Shown here: one piece after another, positions 1 through 3,696 of the stretch | Numbering within the stretch: the first letter of the stretch is position 1 | Layout: each line of letters starts with the position of its first letter | Origin: an uncultured Alistipes sp. | GTDB lineage: Bacteria; Bacteroidota; Bacteroidia; Bacteroidales; Rikenellaceae | Direction: 5' to 3' | Length of the DNA: 8,013 nucleotides | Assembly: GCA_904502285.1 (NCBI GenBank) | Contig: CAJGEC010000040.1 | Span: 1-8,013, forward strand | Notes under the pieces: generated by a model | Seen by the model: the letters and a program-made list of their open reading frames with translations, nothing else | Databases searched by the model: none | What the model was told of the DNA's origin: nothing | Translations under genes and position numbers: made by a program

Positions 1-11
1 AAAAATCTTAA

Positions 12-19
12 CAAAGATA
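12..19 (-). promoter_or_regulatory. Possible divergent -7 element
   Basis: Read on the minus strand this is TATCTTTG, an exact match to the Bacteroidetes -7 consensus TAnnTTTG. No TTTG-like -33 element lies at the usual 19-21 nt; the nearest sits about 25 nt away. It could drive a gene to the left of the window, divergent from the tRNA, but the gene itself is not visible. Weak call. Confidence 0.25.
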
Positions 20-40
20 TGAAAAAAAATTGCAATTTTC

Positions 41-71
41 TTTGCAAATCAAAAAATAAGTTCTACTTTTG
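41..71 (+). promoter_or_regulatory. Promoter of tRNA-Gln (sigma-ABfr type)
   Basis: TTTG at 41-44 and TACTTTTG at 64-71 are separated by 19 nt, a full match to the Bacteroidetes housekeeping promoter TTTG-N19-21-TAnnTTTG. Transcription would begin near 78, giving a short 5' leader of about 13 nt before the tRNA. The flanking DNA is very A/T-rich, as is common for strong stable-RNA promoters. Confidence 0.85.
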
Positions 72-90
72 CATCGTCAAAAACAAATAT

Positions 91-161
91 TGGGCTATGG
101 TGTAATGGTAACACTACAGATTCTGGTCCTGTCATTCTTGGTTCGAATCCAGGTAGCCCAA
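91..161 (+). tRNA. tRNA-Gln (anticodon CUG)
   Basis: The cloverleaf can be read directly. The acceptor TGGGCTA (91-97) pairs with TAGCCCA (154-160). A D arm GTGT..ACAC carries the AATGGTA loop, and the anticodon loop TTCTGGT gives CTG, reading the glutamine codon CAG. The T arm CTTGG-TTCGAAT-CCAGG ends at 153. The anticodon stem ACAGA/CCTGT has one A.C mismatch next to the loop. The discriminator would be A161 and the CCA end is not encoded, so it must be added after transcription. The gene has its own promoter and a terminator starting 4 nt downstream. Its 3' end, from within the T loop, is duplicated at 461-481. Confidence 0.93.
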
Positions 162-240
162 CAGAGCGGTCGATTTTTCGATCGCTTTTTTTGTTGTCTG
201 TGAGTTAGGTGCGAGAGGGTCGTTCCGACCTGCGTGGTGC
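141..240 (+). repeat. Direct repeat copy 1 (tRNA 3' end + terminator)
   Basis: These 100 bp recur at 461-560 with a single difference (T177 versus C497). The unit begins at the GTTCGAATCC of the T loop, covers the rest of tRNA-Gln, its terminator and about 48 bp beyond. The match begins abruptly at the T arm and stops abruptly at 240/560, though a shorter shared piece (GCCCACGGGGCAAAG-like) follows in both copies at different spacing. This left copy belongs to the intact tRNA gene. Confidence 0.95.
165..192 (+). terminator. Intrinsic terminator of tRNA-Gln
   Basis: GCGGTCGA (166-173) pairs with TCGATCGC (178-185) through a TTTT loop, with one G.U pair, followed by seven T's. It starts 4 nt after the tRNA, so it ends the tRNA transcript and leaves little 3' trailer to process. 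Confidence 0.9.
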
Positions 241-309
241 GCAGAGTGTGTGCCACGATGCAAGCATCGCCCCACACTCCTTGCCCCACGGGGCAAAGCC
301 CACTCTCGC
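211..309. other. Multi-helix junction in the tRNA-Gln intergenic region
   Basis: No coding signal is convincing here, but almost every base can pair. A closing helix GCGAGAG (211-217) / CTCTCGC (303-309) encloses four hairpins set nearly end to end: GGTCG/CGACC (218-222/226-230), TGCG/CGCA (231-234/239-242), GAGTGTG/CACACTC (244-250/273-279) capped by CGATGC/GCATCG (256-261/264-269), and TTGCCCC/GGGGCAA (281-287/290-296). This could be a structured RNA, a remnant of a hairpin-rich mobile repeat, or DNA secondary structure. It lies beyond the tRNA terminator, so transcription would need read-through or another promoter, and none is obvious. No known RNA family is recognised. Confidence 0.55.
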
Positions 310-371
310 CCCTCTGTTCGCAAATTCCGATGTCCTGATGTGTGCTACCTGATTCTCGCTGTGGGTTGGTT

Positions 372-432
372 GAGCCGATATGATTGTGTCTAATGCTCGG
401 CCTTAGGGCCTGCGCCTCAGTGGTATCGGCTC
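372..432. repeat. Long inverted repeat with nested hairpin
   Basis: GAGCCGATA (372-380) and TATCGGCTC (424-432) are perfect 9-bp inverted repeats. They enclose a second hairpin, GGCC-TTAG-GGCC (399-410). The stretch 310-371 before it shows no gene or strong structure. Function unknown; it lies between the two copies of the tRNA 3' repeat. Confidence 0.55.
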
Positions 433-438
433 TACTTT

Positions 439-456
439 GCAATGGAATCCCATTGC
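439..456. repeat. Perfect 7-bp hairpin abutting repeat copy 2
   Basis: GCAATGG (439-445) pairs with CCATTGC (450-456) around the loop AATC, only 4 nt before the second copy of the tRNA 3' end begins. It is not an anticodon arm of normal geometry, since a 5-bp stem with a 7-nt loop cannot be placed at the right distance from the T loop. Confidence 0.5.
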
Positions 457-460
457 GGCA

Positions 461-481
461 GTTCGAATCCAGGTAGCCCAA
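461..481 (+). pseudogene. 3' fragment of tRNA-Gln
   Basis: Only the T loop, the 3' half of the T stem, the 3' acceptor strand and the discriminator are present. The preceding GCGGCA does not pair with the T-stem 3' half. There is a faint D-loop-like stretch (GTGGTAT, 420-426) upstream, but no acceptor partner. This is a fragment and not a functional gene. Confidence 0.8.
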
Positions 482-484
482 CAG

Positions 485-512
485 AGCGGTCGATTTCTCG
501 ATCGCTTTTTTT
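485..512 (+). terminator. Duplicate intrinsic terminator
   Basis: This is the duplicate of the tRNA-Gln terminator: GCGGTCGA/TCGATCGC stem, loop TTTC instead of TTTT, and seven T's. It would still function on any plus-strand transcript reaching it, giving two terminators in series between the tRNA and the convergent rplS gene. Confidence 0.75.
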
Positions 513-560
513 GTTGTCTGTGAGTTAGGTGCGAGAGGGTCGTTCCGACCTGCGTGGTGC

Positions 561-600
561 TGGGTGAGTGGCCCACGGGGCAAAGCGTTGCTTTGCCACC
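561..600. repeat. Hairpin cluster after repeat copy 2
   Basis: GGCAAAGC (579-586) and GCTTTGCC (590-597) form a perfect 8-bp hairpin with loop GTT. TGGG/CCCA (561-564/572-575) can form a smaller one before it. The element CCCACGGGGCAAAG seen here is also present after copy 1 (286-299), so the two copies probably share a longer ancestor that was rearranged. Confidence 0.5.
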
Positions 601-610
601 TACGGTGTAG

Positions 611-666
611 GGAATTTAGGGAGGTTAAGGAATTTAGGGAGAGGAGTACGCTCCTTAAACTCCCTA
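611..666. repeat. Short direct repeats within an inverted repeat
   Basis: GGAATTTAGGGAG occurs at 611-623 and 629-641 (18-bp period). The region 617-631 is also an inverted match, with one mismatch, to 652-666. A second fold competes: TAGGGAG-AGGAG (635-646) pairs with CTCCT..CTCCCTA (651-666) around a TACG loop with a 4-nt bulge. No T-run follows on the plus strand, so this is not a standard terminator. From 667 to 728 nothing further is recognised. Confidence 0.55.
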
Positions 667-728
667 TCGCTCTATAGCCCGTCAGAAGAGGGCTTTGCAA
701 AACAAGACAAAGCTCCTCGCCCTGTCAC

Positions 729-766
729 AAAAAAATAAGAGGCTATCCCGATGGGACAACCTCTTA
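729..766 (-). terminator. Intrinsic terminator of rplS
   Basis: On the minus strand a 14-bp stem with two G.U pairs (753-766 with 736-749), loop ATC, is followed by seven T's (735 down to 729). It lies about 20 nt after the rplS stop codon and is a textbook rho-independent terminator. The plus-strand tRNA side has separate terminators, so the convergent units are insulated. Confidence 0.9.
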
Positions 767-787
767 GACTTAAGAAAAAGTTACTGA

Positions 788-1162
788 TTACTCAGTCTTC
801 TTCATACGGCGCTCCTTAATACGAGCCTTCTTACCAGTAAGGTCACGCAAGTAGTAGATACGCGCACGACGTACAACACCATACTTGTTAACCTCGATCT
901 TGTCGATGTGTGGTGAGTAGAGTGGGAAGATACGCTCTACACCTACGCCGTTAGATACCTTACGGATAGTAAACATCTTAGTACGGCCTGTACCCTTAAT
1001 CTGGATAACTACACCACGGAAGCTCTGCAAACGCTCCTTGTTACCCTCTACGATACGGTAAGTAACGGTGATAGTATCACCAGCACCAAACTGAGGTACG
1101 TCGTTCTCACCCTTTGTCCACATCTGCTCGTTTACGAGTCTGATCAACTGATCCTTGTTCAT
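788..1162 (-). CDS. rplS: 50S ribosomal protein L19
   Basis: L19 sits at the 30S-50S interface of the ribosome and contributes to an intersubunit bridge. The 124-aa product beginning MNKDQLIRLVNEQM has the family hallmarks: FGAGDTITVTYRIVEG (residues 26-41), SFRGVVIQIKG, FTIRKVSNGVGVERIFPLYSP, the IEVNKYGVVRRARIYYLR block and the basic tail TGKKARIKERR. The usual length is about 115-125 aa. An in-frame ATG 36 nt upstream (1198) would add 12 residues that are not part of the family and would run into the leader, so the internal ATG at 1160-1162 is chosen. The gene is transcribed alone from the promoter at 1292-1323 and ends at the terminator at 729-766. In many bacteria rplS lies with rpsP-rimM-trmD; here it is monocistronic. 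Confidence 0.96.
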   Translation of the reverse strand: MNKDQLIRLVNEQMWTKGENDVPQFGAGDTITVTYRIVEGNKERLQSFRGVVIQIKGTGRTKMFTIRKVSNGVGVERIFPLYSPHIDKIEVNKYGVVRRARIYYLRDLTGKKARIKERRMKKTE

Positions 1163-1285
1163 TGTTGCAACAAAATTTAAATGTTTAGCGTTCAACATTA
1201 TCGCTGTAGCGACACTACCATAGCACCACCTTCGATGCTAATCCCTTTACAATCTGTGTCTCTACCCATTATAAGAGGTTGATAC
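1163..1285 (-). promoter_or_regulatory. Structured rplS leader, possible autoregulatory element
   Basis: Between the predicted start of transcription and the L19 start codon lies about 120 nt, long for this group. On the minus strand it offers a TAGCAT/GTGCTA hairpin (1221-1240), a TCGC/GCGA hairpin (1201-1212) and the 12-bp palindrome TTGTTGCAACAA (1162-1173) that touches the start codon. Leaders of L19 genes with conserved structure are known in some Bacteroidetes (Flavobacteria). Whether this one belongs to that class is inference; the hairpins are short. Confidence 0.4.
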
Positions 1286-1291
1286 GGGGCG

Positions 1292-1323
1292 CAAAGATAG
1301 GGAATAAAAATCTATTTTGCAAA
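1292..1323 (-). promoter_or_regulatory. Promoter of rplS
   Basis: Read on the minus strand, TTTG (1323-1320), 20 nt, then TATCTTTG (1299-1292) give an exact match to both Bacteroidetes promoter elements. Transcription should start near 1285. Confidence 0.85.
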
Positions 1324-1359
1324 CTGTTAGCCAAAAAATATCGTTATGGCCTACACTCT

Positions 1360-1376
1360 CCCACTATCGCGGTGGG
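1360..1376 (-). terminator. Weak hairpin after the lipoprotein gene
   Basis: CCCAC (1360-1364) and GTGGG (1372-1376) can pair about 26 nt after the stop codon, in a purine/pyrimidine-biased stretch. A T-run on the minus strand follows only some 20 nt later (1338-1333), so this is at best an imperfect terminator. The rplS promoter begins just beyond it, and some read-through into rplS is possible. Confidence 0.3.
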
Positions 1377-1401
1377 GTGGGGGAGGCTCTTAGCGATGCC
1401 G

Positions 1402-2556
1402 TTAGTTGAGATATGCTACCGAAGGCATAGTGCATATTACGGGGGTTGCGCCATCCTCGGACTTTACACCAAATACCGCAATCATATACTTAGTGTCGAT
1501 GTCAAGAGGCGTATTCAGCTGATAACTGCCACGGTAGCAGGTCTGTTCGAGGTATGCCTCTGGGGTATAACCTTGCGATATCATCTTGCGGGCGCGGTTG
1601 TAGAAGTCGTTGGCCAAGGCACGCACGATTTGGTCCGAAAGGTTGGTGCCTTTGGGAGTGTAGTAGATCGAGGACTCTGGGATGATCTGGATGGTGTAGT
1701 AGCCACTCCACTCCTTGGGCGATACCAAGATAGTCGTCATACTGCTGGCCGTATTGGCTGTGATATCGAAGGTTGCGGGGATGAAGGTAGGCATCGGCAA
1801 CTCTACGATGGTGTAGTGAACGGGTGTCGTTACCTCATAGTCGTTCTGGTTGAAGATGACACCGTAGCTGTAGATCACGTATGTTGCACCGTGTTGCATC
1901 GAGTTGAACTCACGTACCGCCTCACCCTTATATATAAGAGGAGTTGTGAGACGCGACATAAGCTCTTCGAGGCTCATACCATACTGCTGGGCCACCTTGC
2001 TGTAGTTCTCCATCTCAGCGACGATGAAACCCTCCTCGGTGCTGATGCCCGACTGGTTGAAGTACTCCTTGTCGATGATGTTGGCCATATAGGTAATCGT
2101 CTCATCCTTAGGGGTGTACTTCACCGTGCAACTCTTGTAGGTGACGTTAGAGACCTCGAATGTGAAGAGGTTGAGAATCTGGCGATCCTGGGTTATGTAG
2201 ACCTTCAACGACTTAGTCATACCGCTATATGATACGGTGACAATGCCGTAACGCTCCTCGTTTACGTCGCTTGGGGCTATGTTTAGTGTGATTTTTCCGT
2301 CGCCCACCTCGCCAATGGTTATCCACTCCACGTTGCTCTTGGCCTCAGGCTTGGTATTTGGGCGTGGGTTGGTTACACCATAGAAGATGGGTATCGAGCC
2401 ACCGCTACCATCGATATTTAGCTCGTAGGTGTCGAGCACAACCTCAGGAATGGCGTTAGGGTCGTATTGTGTCATAGGGTCTGCCGTTTCGCAACTCCAC
2501 AATGTTAGTGTGCAGAGGAGTAGGGCGATACCTGCGAGGGTCTTGAGTTGTGTCAT
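1402..2556 (-). CDS. BACON-domain lipoprotein with tandem C-terminal modules
   Basis: The 384-aa product begins with a lipoprotein signal peptide: basic start, hydrophobic run LAGIALLLCTLTLW and lipobox LWSC with acylated Cys22. Residues 36-125 resemble a BACON domain, a Bacteroidetes Ig-like fold: VEWITIG, GKITLNIAPS, N..ERYGIVTVSYSG and the closing LKVYITQD. Two related modules follow. Each opens with a strand pattern (FTFEVSNVTYKSCTVKYTPKD at 131-151; ATFDITANTASSMTTILVSPK at 261-281), then Y-rich sequence, a helix, and a YVIYSYG / YMIAVFG strand. It is probably surface or periplasmic; BACON domains are linked to glycan or mucin binding, but no enzyme domain is seen. An ATG 39 codons upstream is rejected because it would translate through the promoter and precede the signal peptide. 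No SusC/D partner is adjacent. Exact ligand unknown. Confidence 0.85.
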   Translation of the reverse strand: MTQLKTLAGIALLLCTLTLWSCETADPMTQYDPNAIPEVVLDTYELNIDGSGGSIPIFYGVTNPRPNTKPEAKSNVEWITIGEVGDGKITLNIAPSDVNEERYGIVTVSYSGMTKSLKVYITQDRQILNLFTFEVSNVTYKSCTVKYTPKDETITYMANIIDKEYFNQSGISTEEGFIVAEMENYSKVAQQYGMSLEELMSRLTTPLIYKGEAVREFNSMQHGATYVIYSYGVIFNQNDYEVTTPVHYTIVELPMPTFIPATFDITANTASSMTTILVSPKEWSGYYTIQIIPESSIYYTPKGTNLSDQIVRALANDFYNRARKMISQGYTPEAYLEQTCYRGSYQLNTPLDIDTKYMIAVFGVKSEDGATPVICTMPSVAYLN

Positions 2557-2595
2557 AGTAAGTAGGTTTTGTGTAGTATTTATCTCAAATCGGGG

Positions 2596-2626
2596 CAAAG
2601 ATATGCTTTTTTTTCGGAGTATCAAT
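2596..2626 (-). promoter_or_regulatory. Promoter of the lipoprotein gene
   Basis: On the minus strand, ATTG (2626-2623; one off TTTG), 19 nt, then TATCTTTG (2603-2596). The predicted start near 2589 gives a leader of about 33 nt to the ATG at 2556 and rules out the longer upstream start codon. Confidence 0.75.
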
Positions 2627-2664
2627 CCTTTTACACCTATTTTATAATAACTATGCGTGAGGGT

Positions 2665-2696
2665 GTTGCGCATCTAAGATAAAATGTTTAATTTTG
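2665..2696 (+). promoter_or_regulatory. Promoter of the LuxE-like/LicD-GT2 operon
   Basis: GTTG (2665-2668, one off TTTG), 20 nt, then TAATTTTG (2689-2696), an exact TAnnTTTG. The start would be near 2703, about 19 nt before the ATG at 2722. It is divergent from the lipoprotein promoter, with about 40 bp between the two -33 elements. Confidence 0.7.
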
Positions 2697-2721
2697 TCTT
2701 TTGTAGAAATGCTGAGTCGTT

Positions 2722-3696
2722 ATGCTAACCATCGAAGATATTGTTGCGATACGCAGTGCCGAGGAGTTTGAGCGATGTGCGCTGGAGCTCTTCAGGTTTC
2801 AGGCCGAGAGGTGTCGGCCCTATAGGCACTATTTGGAGTTGTTGGGTGTTGATGCCGAGGCTGTTACTAAGGTCGAGGATATCCCCTTTATGCCCATCGA
2901 GCTCTTCAAGACCGAGGAGGTCTATTGTGGGGAGGGAGAGCCAGAGGTGGTCTTTACCTCAAGCAATACAGGCTCTACCGTAGCCTCGCGCCACTTTATG
3001 GCGTCGCTGGCTACCTACCGCCGAGCCTTCACCGAGGCCTTCAGGCTATTCTATGGCGAGCCGAGCAAGTGGAGCATCTATGGTCTGTTGCCCAACTACT
3101 TGGAGCGTGAGGGTTCGTCGTTGGTCTATATGGTCGATAGGCTCATTGCTGAGGCTGGCTCTGGAGGCTTCTATCTGCACGATTATAAGCAACTTATAGC
3201 CGATATGGAGGCAGATCCTAAGCCCAAGATTTTGTTAGGTGTGAGTTATGCCCTGTGGGATCTTGCCGAGCAGTATGCCCCCAAGTTTAGGGATACGGTG
3301 GTTATGGAGACTGGCGGTATGAAGGGGCGTAGAGCGGAGATATCGAAGGCGGAGTTCCACGCCATCCTCACCGAGGGCTTCGGGGTGGAGCGCATAGCCT
3401 CGGAGTATGGTATGGCCGAACTTACCTCACAGGCCTACTCCGAGGGTGAGGGCCTCTTCAAGTCGCCACCCTGGATGAGGGTCTTGGTACGCGATGTGAA
3501 TGACCCCTTCGACCATAGCCACACGCTACGCCGTGGCGGTATCGACATTATCGACTTGGCCAACCTCTCCTCGTGTGCCTTCATCCAGACTCAGGACCTT
3601 GGTGAGGTCTACGAGGATGGCTCGTTTAGGGTGGTAGGCCGTATTACGGGTAGCGATATTAGAGGTTGCAACCTTTTGGTACATAACCTATTATGA
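2722..3696 (+). CDS. LuxE-like acyl/aryl adenylate-forming enzyme
   Basis: The 324-aa protein belongs to the LuxE-type branch of the ANL adenylating superfamily, which activates a carboxylic acid as an acyl-AMP and passes it to a thiol or other acceptor. The visible signs are the FMPIELFK segment (56-63), a phosphate loop TSSNTGST (79-86), ETGGMKGRR (196-204), the aromatic/adenine motif SEYGMAELTSQ (228-238), TQDLG (290-294) and the hinge-like GRITGSDIRGC (306-316). It stops right after the hinge, so the usual C-terminal ANL domain with its catalytic lysine is absent. Cys316 sits near the C-terminus, where bacterial LuxE carries its acylated cysteine (Cys364 in Photobacterium), though equivalence is inferred. 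No luxC-like reductase or carrier protein is next to it. Its stop overlaps the next start (ATGA), implying translational coupling with the LicD-GT2 protein. Substrate unknown. Confidence 0.82.
   Translation: MLTIEDIVAIRSAEEFERCALELFRFQAERCRPYRHYLELLGVDAEAVTKVEDIPFMPIELFKTEEVYCGEGEPEVVFTSSNTGSTVASRHFMASLATYRRAFTEAFRLFYGEPSKWSIYGLLPNYLEREGSSLVYMVDRLIAEAGSGGFYLHDYKQLIADMEADPKPKILLGVSYALWDLAEQYAPKFRDTVVMETGGMKGRRAEISKAEFHAILTEGFGVERIASEYGMAELTSQAYSEGEGLFKSPPWMRVLVRDVNDPFDHSHTLRRGGIDIIDLANLSSCAFIQTQDLGEVYEDGSFRVVGRITGSDIRGCNLLVHNLL

Larger units (their letters stand above)
461..560 (+). repeat. Direct repeat copy 2 (tRNA 3' end + terminator)
   Basis: This is the second copy of 141-240, 99 of 100 bases identical and offset by exactly 320 bp. 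It carries the last 21 nt of tRNA-Gln (461-481) without the acceptor 5' strand, D arm or anticodon arm, so it cannot make a tRNA. A repeat starting in the T loop is what a tRNA-targeting tyrosine integrase leaves at its attachment site, but the match is longer than a typical core and no integrase is nearby. A segmental duplication explains it equally well. Confidence 0.92.

Noticed and set aside
411..481. A second, degenerate but whole tRNA ending at 481
   Set aside because: A D-loop-like GTGGTAT and the T loop are present, but no acceptor 5' strand, no anticodon arm of correct geometry and no T-stem pairing can be drawn.
95..700. A 201-codon open frame on the minus strand, and a shorter one at 132-323
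   Set aside because: It runs antisense through the tRNA, both terminators and the direct repeats. Its repeated peptide segments only reflect the DNA duplication, and it has no recognisable domain.
161..730. CRISPR array
   Set aside because: There are only two long repeat copies with one 220-bp gap between them, not short regular repeats and spacers, and no cas genes.
1163..1198. Twelve-residue N-terminal extension of L19
   Set aside because: The residues are not part of the L19 family, and the family sequence begins at the internal methionine.
1279..2232. A 317-codon open frame on the plus strand
   Set aside because: It lies antisense to the lipoprotein gene and the rplS promoter. The minus-strand frame has a lipobox, a recognisable domain and a good promoter, so this is a shadow.
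2557..2673. 39-residue extension of the lipoprotein
   Set aside because: It would cover the promoter and place non-signal sequence before a perfect lipoprotein signal peptide.
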